In this document: one piece after another, positions 8,610 to 17,556 of the stretch | Position numbering within the stretch: the stretch's first letter is position 1 | How the letters are laid out: each line of letters begins with the position of its first letter | IMG/VR virus record: IMGVR_UViG_3300017751_000126 | Location: 1 to 30,582 of that record | Length of the DNA stretch: 30,582 bases | Source: a virus | Direction: 5' to 3' (one strand) | Translations under genes and position numbers: made by a program | Notes under the pieces: generated by a model | Database searches by the model: none | What the model was told of the DNA's origin: nothing | What the model saw: the letters and a program-made list of their open reading frames with translations, nothing else

Positions 8610-9827
8610 ATGCCGATACCTAATGGCGGTTTAATAACCGAAACTAACGAACAATACTACGCTGGAGCACAGCGATTTTTACTAGGAGCAGAATCTAAAG
8701 TAACAACTACATTTAATACAGATTTAGTTTTTGGCTCTTACGATCCCTCAGATCCTAACTATGCGTTGAATAATTTTAAAGTTTACGTAAGTGCTGATGG
8801 ATTACCAGGTAATTATGATGAATTTACGGATTCGTATACTGTAACGGGTAATACCATAGAATTTACAGGGGGTACCGCACCTGGAGCCGGAAAATACATA
8901 GCTGTACAATTAAAAATGTTGAGTGGCGGCGGTTTTGGTACAGAGGATGCTTACGGGGACACAGTGCAGCAAAATTATGGGGGCTACTCTTATACCTCTT
9001 TAAATGATGTTATTAACGGATTTATTGCAACGTATGTAGGTGAGCATAAATTAATAGGTGACGTAAAAAGGACCGATGTTATATTCCACGCTAAAAGAGG
9101 ATTACAAGAGTTTAGCTATGATACATTGAAGAGCGTTAAATCTCAAGAGCTTACAATACCACCTAGCTTAAGTGTTATAATACCGCAAGACTACGTTAAC
9201 TACACAGCTATATCTTATATAGACCAACTAGGTGTAAAACACCCAATATATCCTGCAAACAATTTAACAACCAGTCCTTACGAAGTGCCTGTTCAAGATG
9301 CCCAAGGGCAACCAACAATGGATGACATTGGAGATAATTTAGAAGGTACATCAATAACAAACGAAAGATGGGCTACGGCTAATGATAGATTGCTTAATGG
9401 TAACATAAGCGCTTACGATTATTGGGCATACGATAATTATTTAACTGGTAACCCTTTTTATGGGCAAAGATACGGCAACGATCCGCAAAACGCCCAAAGA
9501 AATGGCTGGTTTAATATGAATGAAAGAGATGGGGTTATAGCTTTTTCTTCTAATTTAAAAGACAGATTAATAGTACTTGAGTACATATCTGATGGACTAG
9601 CTTATGATTTGGATTCTAGGATACCTAAGATGGCCGAGGATGCATTATATGCTCACATACTATATTCTATACTAGCGAGCAGAATAAATCAACCAGAGTA
9701 CGTTATACAGCGTTTAAAACGAGACAGAGCAGCTAAGCTAAGAAATGCTAAAATAAGATTGTCTAACATTAAATTGAACGAAATAGTTCAAGTGATGAGA
9801 GGCAAGTCTAAATGGATTAAATCATAA
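8610..9827 (+). CDS. Second connector / ring-type tail structural protein
   Basis: 405 residues. Residues 33-104 are a beta-rich insertion (NNFKVYVSADG, YTVTGNTIEF, GKYIAVQLKM) similar in layout to the one in the preceding protein. From residue 125 a helix (LNDVINGFIATYVGEHKLI) and the strand set VKRTDVIFHAKRGLQEFSYDTLKSVKSQEL, then PPSLSVIIPQDYVNYTAISYID at about 184-205, match the pattern of podovirus and crAss-like ring or tail-tube-A proteins as I remember it. The C-terminus is basic and helical (VIQRLKRDRAAKLRNAKIRLSNIKLNEIV). The gene starts three bases after the previous stop and ends four bases before the next ATG, so it belongs to one tightly packed tail operon. Confidence 0.7.
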   Translation: MPIPNGGLITETNEQYYAGAQRFLLGAESKVTTTFNTDLVFGSYDPSDPNYALNNFKVYVSADGLPGNYDEFTDSYTVTGNTIEFTGGTAPGAGKYIAVQLKMLSGGGFGTEDAYGDTVQQNYGGYSYTSLNDVINGFIATYVGEHKLIGDVKRTDVIFHAKRGLQEFSYDTLKSVKSQELTIPPSLSVIIPQDYVNYTAISYIDQLGVKHPIYPANNLTTSPYEVPVQDAQGQPTMDDIGDNLEGTSITNERWATANDRLLNGNISAYDYWAYDNYLTGNPFYGQRYGNDPQNAQRNGWFNMNERDGVIAFSSNLKDRLIVLEYISDGLAYDLDSRIPKMAEDALYAHILYSILASRINQPEYVIQRLKRDRAAKLRNAKIRLSNIKLNEIVQVMRGKSKWIKS

Positions 9828-9831
9828 TTAA

Positions 9832-12800
9832 ATGGCGCAAGAAATTAAAAACACATTTCTAAAATCCAAGATGAATAAAGATCTTGATGATAGAATATTG
9901 CCTAACGGCGAATATAGAGATGCTCGGAATATATCAGTTGGTAGATCCGAAGATAACGATGTAGGCGCCTTAGAAAATATAATTGGTAACGATTTAGTTG
10001 CTGGCACAGATATTGGCAATGGCTTAACCATTATAGGTATTCATGCAGAAAGCGCTATAGATACCTTGTTTGTGTTTTTAACTGATTACACTGATGCAAA
10101 TCCTACTAATCCGACTAACGCTCCCGCATCTTCAAAGCATTATATTTACTCATATAACAATAAAAGTGGCCAATACATAAGACTGGTTCAAGGAGAGTTT
10201 TTAAATTTTTCAAAAACTAATAGAATTGTAGGCATAAACTTGCTTGAAAATTTACTTTTTTGGACTGATAACAGGAATCAACCTAGAAAAATAAATATTG
10301 AGCTAGCAAAATCAGCTGGGCTTTTCACAACAGCGGGAGCTACTAATTACTACACGCAGGAACATCAAATATCTGTTGCTAAATATAATCCATATCAAGT
10401 TATTCAATTGTACAATAGAGCTGATTTGCAAGTTTTACCAGGTGCAACTACAACTTCTTTTGAAATAGATGGGCATAGAAGAGCTGAATTAGTCAACCTT
10501 ATAGGAGCGACAGTGGTTTGTTCTGAAACCTTGCCTTCTACTCAAGGCTCCGATTATGTAAAAGTAGTTACCATATTTGATTCTTTTACTACTCCTAACA
10601 AAACTACAATAACTGTTTCGCCGGCATTACAGGCAGCTCCAGCCCCAAATGATTTTGTTTCTCTTATCGGGTCTACCATGAGCAACAAAAACAATGATAG
10701 CACATGGCCTGGAGATCCAGATTACTTGGAAGATAAGTTTGTAAGATTTAGTTATAGATTCAAGTTTGATGATAATGAGTATTCTATAATGGCCCCATTT
10801 ACTCAAATAGCCTACATACCAAAACAAAACGGATTTTTTGTTTATGGTGACGAAGATGCCGCTTATAGATCTACTATTGTAGATTTTATGGAAAATAAAG
10901 TTCAAGATGTAGGCTTAGTAATACCACTACCTACTTCGGCTAATAGACTTATAAGGGATTATAAAATTACCGAGCTGGAAATACTTTTTAGAGAAAGTGA
11001 TGGAATAGCAGCCAAGGTTTTAACTACAATTGATTCAGGTACAATATCCGGAGAAAGCGGCTCTGATAATGTATATACGTACGAGTACCAATCTAGAAAA
11101 CCTTATAGAACTCTTCCCGAAGCACAAACAGTAAGGGTATATGATAAAGTTCCTGTTAGGGCTTTTGCTCAAGAGATAGCGGGAAATAGAATAATATACG
11201 GCAATTATGCCGACAAGCATACCCCGCCTGTATCTATAGATTATAACTGCAGGATAGAAAAAAAATCATCTACAGGGGCTTTTAATAATTGGATAGAATA
11301 TCCTAATCACTCTGTAAAAAGAAACAGAAATTATCAAATAGGTTTTGTTTTGTCTGATAAATTTGGCAGAAAATCCCCTGTTTTATTATCTTCCGTGGAC
11401 GCAGGTATAGAGGAGAACGGTCTTTTTTATGCCGGCTCTACTATATATTCACCCTACGATGCAGAAAGTACCGATACTAATGTTGCCTCGTGGTTTGGCG
11501 ATGTTATTCAAGTATTAGTAAACCAGCCAATAGAATCAGAAATAAATTTATCTTCCGGAACACCGGGGCTTTACGCTATAAAAAATAAGTACTCTCCAAA
11601 TACAGGTGAGGGGTTTGCAATTACAGATGGCTTTGCTGCCGCAGGCGTTTCACCAATAACGGATACTACATGGACATTTACTTTGGACGTAGCTAACTAT
11701 CCTAATAACGGTAATGCTCCACAGGAGGGTAACTCGCTTAGAGGAGCTTATGAGGATTTTGTTAAAGTTACTAATGTAACCGGGCCCTCACCTACTAATG
11801 AATACGTTGTAACGACCACGGGAAGAATAAGCGATGTTTATTTAAGAACTATAGATTTAGCCCCTAATACACCTGATTTAAAATTTGCGTATCTTATAAA
11901 TGATTTAGGATGGTACAGCTACCAGATTGTAGTTAAACAAACCGAGCAGGATTACTATAACGTATATTTGCCTGGTATATTAAATGGTTATCCAGGCCAG
12001 AACGGAGATGGAGAAGATAACGGGCCTTTTCCAGACAACGAGTTAAACCTGACTGCTCATACAGTACTTATAAACGACAATATAAATAAAGTACCTAGGG
12101 ATTTATCAGAGGTAGGCGAGCAAGATAAGCAATTTAGAAGCTCGGTAGAGCTTTACGGTAGAGTTACTAATATAATGAACACCACCACAGCAAATAACAT
12201 TCTCGACCCAGGAAATAAACAATACTACCCAAGATTAGGATACACTGGAAAAAATGCAATTAAGCATACCGCCACCACGATAGCTACAGCTAGAGAGCTG
12301 GACATGGCTTACACCGAGCTTTCTAAATCTGCTGGTCAGCACTCAGGTGGGCGTGATGGTAATCTGGTTTTTTATCAAATAGATAGCAACCCCTTGATAG
12401 CTAGAATAGCTACAAACGAAAAAGCTATTGGGTGGGACGCAGAAAGAGATCCTAACCCGGAGTCAGTAATAGGCGGTTACGATTGGAATATGCAACCTTA
12501 TTTAGCTATATATGAAACAGCTTCCGTAGAGTCTTTGATAGATATTTATTGGGAAACATCGTCGGAAGGTTTGATAGTAGATTTAAACGCAGCGGTTGCA
12601 GCAAGCAATACAGGTGTAACAGGATTTCAAAATCTTACATGGGATTTTAAAGAAGACATTGCCTCAAATACATCCGTTACAGGGTGGTTTACCCCTATTG
12701 ATAACCAAGGCTTGCCGTTTACAACAAGAACACGAGGGCAACTTATTTCTGTTACTAATGGATTAAATGCCCCTTCAGAAGCTTTTGAACTAGAAGAGGG

Positions 12801-14715
12801 GGCTGTTGGAACAGCAAATGAGGGTAAATTTAGAATAAACTACGTTGGCGAAGGTATTGTTTTCGTACAAGGCAGTAATATCACTGATGTATATTCATTC
12901 TTAATAGAATGCACGACTGCCAATGGAAATGGCATTGTGAGCGAAGTACCATTGCAGGGTGTACCAGGCGGGTTTGGAGCTTTGCTAAACCTTCAACCTG
13001 AATTTGCTCAAGTAAGCCCTATAGTTAGTACGCCTACTACAAGAGTATTAATAAGTAAAAACGATTGGGAAGCAACTAACTTTTTCAATGGAAGTATTGT
13101 GCCGTCCGAAGACGACTCTACCGGGCTAACAAAGAAAAGTCAATTAGAATTTTCATTTGAAGGTATTGGAGCTACAACAGAAATACCTGACAACTGGGAA
13201 ATGAACCCCGTAACAGGTGAATTAACGCAGAGAGCAAATTTAGGTGGCCCGGATAGTTTCACGGGAAACCCTCTTGGAAATTACAGTATACGAGTAAAAT
13301 TAACCGATGCGAATGGCGATGCCTCAGCCCCAACACTTGATCCAGACGGTTACGAGCCGTTAGGTGTTACTCAAGATATAAACATAAGAATGGAGCCGTC
13401 TAGGGTTAATGCCGGAGCTAAAACCGAAAGCAATATGTGCGTGCTCACGCCTCCTCCTATAACGGGCGTTCCTACAGTAACAGCTGATGGAGTATTTGGT
13501 CAATGGGAATTAACTAGATCAGTGGGTTGCGTTTATTATATAAGCGACAGGAACTTAAATCCCGGAGGAAATGGCGACAATAGCGCATTTTTTCCTAATA
13601 AAGGGCTAGGGGAAGCCGCAGGAAGTGGTAATGCTTATTACTACAGAATAGGTGATGAGGACCATAAAAGCGGTACAATTTCATTTACTGTAAATACATA
13701 TTGTCCTTACAACGCAACGGGCTTAAACGACCTTAGTATTTTTAAAATGCCATGGGCCCAGTTCTATTACAGAATACCCACTTCTGAAAATGAAAATCCA
13801 GAATGGATACCACTGCCTCGATCGGCAGAAATGAATCAAGTAGGTCATACAGAAAGTGGGTACAGCTCTCAAAATGAATTAGCTGCGCCAATTGGAAGAA
13901 ACCCATACAATGCCGATGCTTTATTTAATGACCAAATAGACAATGACCCCACTAGTAACAGATTTGTTATAGGCAACTACCGCAAGCAAAATCCTAGTCC
14001 TGATCCACCTTTTTTTTTAGAATACGAAGGAGTGCAAAGATTAATAAGCGACAGGGGACCAGACCCGGTATGGGTTCAAACAGTAAGGGCATTTAATTTT
14101 GATGAATTGTTTACGCCTGAATTTGTAGGAGTAGGTGCCCCTACCGGAATTGAGTATGCAATATCAGTTCAAGATCAAGTACAGTTCCAGGGGTTAGCTA
14201 ACGATATAGTAAGATCATGGGTAATTGCGGATGATCTTAATTATCCAAGATGTGCACCTTGGCAAGGGGTTAATGCTGTTACTGCTAACGGGGGGGAAGG
14301 ATCTTTATTTAGATATACTAAATCACCCGGTAGTAATAATTCAATAGGATTTGCAACTACTAGCCAAGAAATTTGGGGTAGAAGTCCTTACGGGGATTAT
14401 CTTAACGAGTTATATACAGGGGAAACTAATTACGTAGCATTTATACCTAATTTAGGAGAAGAATATATTAATTTAAGAATAGATCGGAATTTATCTACCG
14501 CCCTTGCATCGTGGACTAATCTTCCTTTTACCAACTTTGCTGGTCAAGGAAATGACGCTACTGACGAAAATTTACAGTTTGTAGTTGGATTTAGCTCTAT
14601 TAACGGCAAAAAAATATTAAACAGCAATACAACTAGCGGCGTTGGTGCTAAAAGAGTATTTTTTAATACTGGAGCTATTACCTCAATGGGTACCAATAGA
14701 ATATCTAAAAATTAA
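9832..14715 (+). CDS. Very large tail nozzle / stabilisation-type protein with Ig-like segment
   Basis: 1627 residues, far longer than T7 gp12 (794), the nearest functional analogue I would propose. The N-terminus (KNTFLKSKMNKDLDDRILP, NGEYRDARNISVGRSED, then VGALENIIGN) has the arginine and NGEYRDARN signature of phage stabilisation or beta-propeller tail-hub proteins. Most of residues 60-900 is strand-rich with repeated YxxxxxD/N-rich blades. The segment DIYWETSSEGLIVDLNA lies at about 904-920. Residues about 1104-1185 read as a cadherin/Ig-like domain (WEMNPVTGELTQ, GNYSIRVKLTDANGDAS). Residues 1190-1600 are Gly/Asn/Pro-rich strands. The likely job is closing the tail channel and bridging to host-contact parts. 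No enzymatic motif was recognised. The start is four bases after the upstream stop. Confidence 0.75.
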   Translation: MAQEIKNTFLKSKMNKDLDDRILPNGEYRDARNISVGRSEDNDVGALENIIGNDLVAGTDIGNGLTIIGIHAESAIDTLFVFLTDYTDANPTNPTNAPASSKHYIYSYNNKSGQYIRLVQGEFLNFSKTNRIVGINLLENLLFWTDNRNQPRKINIELAKSAGLFTTAGATNYYTQEHQISVAKYNPYQVIQLYNRADLQVLPGATTTSFEIDGHRRAELVNLIGATVVCSETLPSTQGSDYVKVVTIFDSFTTPNKTTITVSPALQAAPAPNDFVSLIGSTMSNKNNDSTWPGDPDYLEDKFVRFSYRFKFDDNEYSIMAPFTQIAYIPKQNGFFVYGDEDAAYRSTIVDFMENKVQDVGLVIPLPTSANRLIRDYKITELEILFRESDGIAAKVLTTIDSGTISGESGSDNVYTYEYQSRKPYRTLPEAQTVRVYDKVPVRAFAQEIAGNRIIYGNYADKHTPPVSIDYNCRIEKKSSTGAFNNWIEYPNHSVKRNRNYQIGFVLSDKFGRKSPVLLSSVDAGIEENGLFYAGSTIYSPYDAESTDTNVASWFGDVIQVLVNQPIESEINLSSGTPGLYAIKNKYSPNTGEGFAITDGFAAAGVSPITDTTWTFTLDVANYPNNGNAPQEGNSLRGAYEDFVKVTNVTGPSPTNEYVVTTTGRISDVYLRTIDLAPNTPDLKFAYLINDLGWYSYQIVVKQTEQDYYNVYLPGILNGYPGQNGDGEDNGPFPDNELNLTAHTVLINDNINKVPRDLSEVGEQDKQFRSSVELYGRVTNIMNTTTANNILDPGNKQYYPRLGYTGKNAIKHTATTIATARELDMAYTELSKSAGQHSGGRDGNLVFYQIDSNPLIARIATNEKAIGWDAERDPNPESVIGGYDWNMQPYLAIYETASVESLIDIYWETSSEGLIVDLNAAVAASNTGVTGFQNLTWDFKEDIASNTSVTGWFTPIDNQGLPFTTRTRGQLISVTNGLNAPSEAFELEEGAVGTANEGKFRINYVGEGIVFVQGSNITDVYSFLIECTTANGNGIVSEVPLQGVPGGFGALLNLQPEFAQVSPIVSTPTTRVLISKNDWEATNFFNGSIVPSEDDSTGLTKKSQLEFSFEGIGATTEIPDNWEMNPVTGELTQRANLGGPDSFTGNPLGNYSIRVKLTDANGDASAPTLDPDGYEPLGVTQDINIRMEPSRVNAGAKTESNMCVLTPPPITGVPTVTADGVFGQWELTRSVGCVYYISDRNLNPGGNGDNSAFFPNKGLGEAAGSGNAYYYRIGDEDHKSGTISFTVNTYCPYNATGLNDLSIFKMPWAQFYYRIPTSENENPEWIPLPRSAEMNQVGHTESGYSSQNELAAPIGRNPYNADALFNDQIDNDPTSNRFVIGNYRKQNPSPDPPFFLEYEGVQRLISDRGPDPVWVQTVRAFNFDELFTPEFVGVGAPTGIEYAISVQDQVQFQGLANDIVRSWVIADDLNYPRCAPWQGVNAVTANGGEGSLFRYTKSPGSNNSIGFATTSQEIWGRSPYGDYLNELYTGETNYVAFIPNLGEEYINLRIDRNLSTALASWTNLPFTNFAGQGNDATDENLQFVVGFSSINGKKILNSNTTSGVGAKRVFFNTGAITSMGTNRISKN

Positions 14716-14720
14716 AATTA

Positions 14721-16295
14721 ATGGCAGCACTAATAGAACTAAAATATTTTAATACCTTTTGGTTAAAAAAAATCAAAAAGATTACAGATGTTGAGCCCGG
14801 TAGAGTAGCCCAAGCAAATTCATTTAATGTAGCTACCAGAAACCTTAATATGAACACCAGCCAGTCCGAAACGCAAATGAATGTGGGGCAGGAGGTAACT
14901 ATTAATTGGTTAGACGGGCTTACGCCAGTTACATACATAACTTACATAGTAGAACGTGTTGATGATCAAAATTTTATATTAGCAGATGATCCGCCTTCAA
15001 CACCAGTGTTGCCAGCTGATATTGAGGTTGGAAAAATTGTTAATTTTGACAATATACCTCAGGGTTATTCAAGCAGCGCTTCGGATGCGGACGACGATTG
15101 GCTAATTGAAGAATCACGAATACGAGGCGGTTACAACAACACTTCTGTGGATTTTGGAGTAAAAGCTTACTTAGTTGAAGATGAACCTAAGCAATCTAAT
15201 AAGTTTAGTTCTTTAATTCATTCAGGCATATTTAATTCTAGAACAGGCGTTAATCAAACTAATCAATTTTCAGTTGCAGAAGATATAACAAGAACAATTG
15301 ACCCAGCTAATGGTTCTATACAAAAATTACACGCAGAAGACACTAACTTAATTATATTTCAAGAAAGTAAAGTAAGCAAGTCTTTAATAGACAAGGACGC
15401 AATATACTCAGCTGAGGGTAATGCTAGCGTTACTAGCCGTAATTTGGTTATAGGGCAAAATGTAGCTTATGCTGGAGAGTACGGTATAAGTACAGACCCA
15501 GAATCTTTTGCGGTTAATGGATATAGAAAATACTTTACGGATAGAGATCAAAACGTTGTTTGTAGATTATCAATGGACGGTATAACTGTAATATCTAGTT
15601 ACGGTATGACAGACTTTTTTAGAGACAAGCTTTCTACCGCAACAGGCGATATAATAGGTGGATGGGACGCGCATAATAAACAGTATGTGCTAACAATACC
15701 GCAGCCCGAAGTGATTGGTGGCCCGGAAAATTATGAAACCTTAGCATTTGACGAAACGTCAAAAGGATGGGTAAGTTTATTTGATTACAAGCCTAATCAA
15801 ATAATTAGTTTAAACAATAGTTATTTCACTACAAAAAATGGTAAAATATATCAGCATTATACGCTAGCACCAAACACACAAGCAAGAGGTGTATTCTACG
15901 GAGAACAAAAGGAATCAAGTGTAACATTTGTATTCAACGGGGCTCCATCAATGATAAAAAACTTCCAAACTATAAACTATGAAGGAGACACTGGGTGGCG
16001 TATGACGTCTTTTAAAACTAATACAGATAACGCACTGCCTATATCGCAAGCAACATTTGTTACCACATTAGAACAAATGCAAAATGCATTATTAGTAAAC
16101 AATTTTAAATTAAAAGAGGATAAGTATTATGCGGATATCACAAATAATACATCGTCACAAAACGGAGAGGTTGTATTTGGTAGGTCTTCATCAGGAGTAA
16201 AAGGATTCTTCGGAGAAGCGACTATGACAGTAGATAACTCTGTAGGCAAAAAAGAATTGTTTGCCGTAAGCACAGGATTTGTAAAATCATCATAA
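14721..16295 (+). CDS. Tail structural protein, probable nozzle/hub partner
   Basis: 524 residues starting five bases after the 1627-residue gene. It opens with IELKYFNTFWLKKIKKI. Conserved-looking segments include DDDWLIEESRIRGGYNNTSVDFGVKAYLVED (about 127-157), FSSLIHSGIFNSRTGVNQTN (about 160-180), GSIQKLHAEDTNLIIFQE (about 197-214), and YAGEYGISTDPESFAVNGYRKYFTD (about 250-274). The alternating strands and turn-rich blades suggest a beta-propeller like those in phage nozzle or hub proteins. I remember similar sequences in marine phages, where they are sometimes joined to the preceding protein, but this was not searched. A C-terminal region has NNTSSQNGEVVFGRSSSGVKG. Structural role is confident from context; exact location in the tail is not. 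Confidence 0.72.
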   Translation: MAALIELKYFNTFWLKKIKKITDVEPGRVAQANSFNVATRNLNMNTSQSETQMNVGQEVTINWLDGLTPVTYITYIVERVDDQNFILADDPPSTPVLPADIEVGKIVNFDNIPQGYSSSASDADDDWLIEESRIRGGYNNTSVDFGVKAYLVEDEPKQSNKFSSLIHSGIFNSRTGVNQTNQFSVAEDITRTIDPANGSIQKLHAEDTNLIIFQESKVSKSLIDKDAIYSAEGNASVTSRNLVIGQNVAYAGEYGISTDPESFAVNGYRKYFTDRDQNVVCRLSMDGITVISSYGMTDFFRDKLSTATGDIIGGWDAHNKQYVLTIPQPEVIGGPENYETLAFDETSKGWVSLFDYKPNQIISLNNSYFTTKNGKIYQHYTLAPNTQARGVFYGEQKESSVTFVFNGAPSMIKNFQTINYEGDTGWRMTSFKTNTDNALPISQATFVTTLEQMQNALLVNNFKLKEDKYYADITNNTSSQNGEVVFGRSSSGVKGFFGEATMTVDNSVGKKELFAVSTGFVKSS

Positions 16296-16304
16296 TTAAA
16301 TTAA

Positions 16305-16775
16305 ATGAATAAAGAATTATCAACAAACTTTATAGAACAACTAGAAACATTGCAGAATGTTTTCATAGAAAACAACGATATCGAGGGAATATATGGAGAC
16401 GGGAAGTCATTAGTTAACGTGCCCGATGTATGCCCTATAACGCATAATTTTACAGACGGATTATATATGCGACAAATGAAATTAAAAGCGAACGATCTTG
16501 TTATAAGCGCAATGCATCATACAAATCACTTTTGGTTTTTACTTTCTGGTAAAGTTATAGTTGAGGCTGATGACGAAGTGGTCGAGCATATTGCTCCATG
16601 TTGGTCCTACTCAATTAAAGGCACTAAAAGATTAATAAGATGCATTGAAGATTGCGTGTGGATTAATATAATAGCTAATCCATCAGATACTAAAAATATA
16701 GACGAAATAGATAACAACTTTTTCTCAATAACTCTTGAGGAATACAATAAAAAAGAAAAATTATGGCATCAGTAG
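16305..16775 (+). CDS. Small cupin-fold protein in the tail module
   Basis: 156 residues. The central segment AMHHTNHFWFLLSGKVIVEADD (about 69-90) matches cupin motif 1, with H71, H72, H75 as possible metal ligands and G82 at the conserved glycine; the glutamate of motif 1 is replaced. The second half (HIAPCWSYSIKGTKRLIRCIEDCVWINIIANPSD) gives the paired strands of motif 2, though its histidine is missing, so a catalytic metal site is doubtful. The C-terminus repeats acidic and Asn residues. Small cupins are common among tail genes and may act as fold or sugar-binding modules or as chaperones; no substrate can be named. The last 13 bases overlap the next gene, implying coupled translation. 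Confidence 0.7.
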   Translation: MNKELSTNFIEQLETLQNVFIENNDIEGIYGDGKSLVNVPDVCPITHNFTDGLYMRQMKLKANDLVISAMHHTNHFWFLLSGKVIVEADDEVVEHIAPCWSYSIKGTKRLIRCIEDCVWINIIANPSDTKNIDEIDNNFFSITLEEYNKKEKLWHQ

Positions 16776-17473
16776 CAATAATAGCGGCAGGCATAGGGGC
16801 TGTAGGAAGCGTCGTAGGCGGTATTATGGGTAAAAAAGCAGCGAAAAAAGCGGCAAGAGCAGCTGCAGCCGAAAAAGCAAGAATCACCCGGGAAATGAAT
16901 ATATTTGAACAGAACAGGCAAGAGGTTACAAACCCTTATACTTCTAACGTAGCAATGATCGAGGAAATGCGTGAAGGTCTTTCCAACCCGTTTGCTAGTC
17001 TAGGCGTTGCTACAAGCGCTGCGGAGATCCAGATGGAGCAAACAGATATTGCTTTAGCAAATACATTAGATACGTTACAAGCAACAGGTGCGAGTGCCGG
17101 AGGAGCTACAGCGTTAGCTCAAGCAGCTAAGCAAAGTAAGAAGGAAGTTTCAGCCAACATAGAACAACAAGAAGCGCAGAACGAAAAGCTAAGGGCTCAA
17201 GGGGAACAAGCTTTACAAGCAAAAGAAATGCAGCTTACGCAGATGGAACTAAGTGAGGAAGCTAGGGTTCAAACCGGGGACATGTTTGCCTTCCAACAAC
17301 AAGAAAATAGGGATATGGCTACATTAGACAGAATGCAATCGGGTATCGATCAGGCTAACGTAAATTCAGCTAATGCGAGAGCTGCGGATGCCGCCGCTAC
17401 TTCCGGCATGATTAGCGGGATCACTAGCTCGGTAGGTAGTTTACTAGGCTCTGGCGCATTAAAAAAAAACTAA
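16763..17473 (+). CDS. Internal virion protein (small, glycine-zipper N-terminus)
   Basis: 236 residues in frame 0. Residues 1-30 form a hydrophobic Ala/Ile/Gly helix with a glycine-zipper pattern (IIAAGIGAVGSVVGGIMG) followed by a basic KKAAKKAARAAAAEKAR helix, and the rest is Ala/Gln/Glu-rich helix (SKKEVSANIEQQEAQNEKLRAQ). A second short Gly/Ser-rich hydrophobic run (SGMISGITSSVGSLLGSG) is near the end. This matches the size, composition and order of T7 gp14-type internal virion proteins, which form a pore in the outer membrane during DNA ejection. It overlaps the cupin gene by 13 bases. The stop sits right after a nine-A run; see the slippery-site entry for a possible 259-residue form. 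Confidence 0.72.
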   Translation: MASVAIIAAGIGAVGSVVGGIMGKKAAKKAARAAAAEKARITREMNIFEQNRQEVTNPYTSNVAMIEEMREGLSNPFASLGVATSAAEIQMEQTDIALANTLDTLQATGASAGGATALAQAAKQSKKEVSANIEQQEAQNEKLRAQGEQALQAKEMQLTQMELSEEARVQTGDMFAFQQQENRDMATLDRMQSGIDQANVNSANARAADAAATSGMISGITSSVGSLLGSGALKKN

Positions 17474-17541
17474 CGATTGATACTGACTATGTTCCAGATT
17501 TTAATTTTGACAATGCTTCCATCGATAACCCCGAAGCTTAA
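17464..17541 (+). other. Candidate programmed -1 frameshift site and C-terminal extension
   Basis: The zero-frame codons are TTA AAA AAA AAC TAA. The bases 17464-17470 read A_AAA_AAC, a classical X_XXY_YYZ heptamer, and the stop TAA is the very next codon. Tandem slippage by -1 would continue at CTA (17470) and read LTIDTDYVPDFNFDNASID, then NPEA before TAA at 17539-17541. That adds 23 residues to give 259. The extension is acidic and has plausible codons, and ends 15 bases before the next ATG, closing an otherwise unusual 83-base gap. No clear stimulatory stem-loop or upstream Shine-Dalgarno was found. A lost or gained A in the homopolymer from sequencing is the main alternative. Confidence 0.4.
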
Positions 17542-17556
17542 TAAAAAACATTAATA

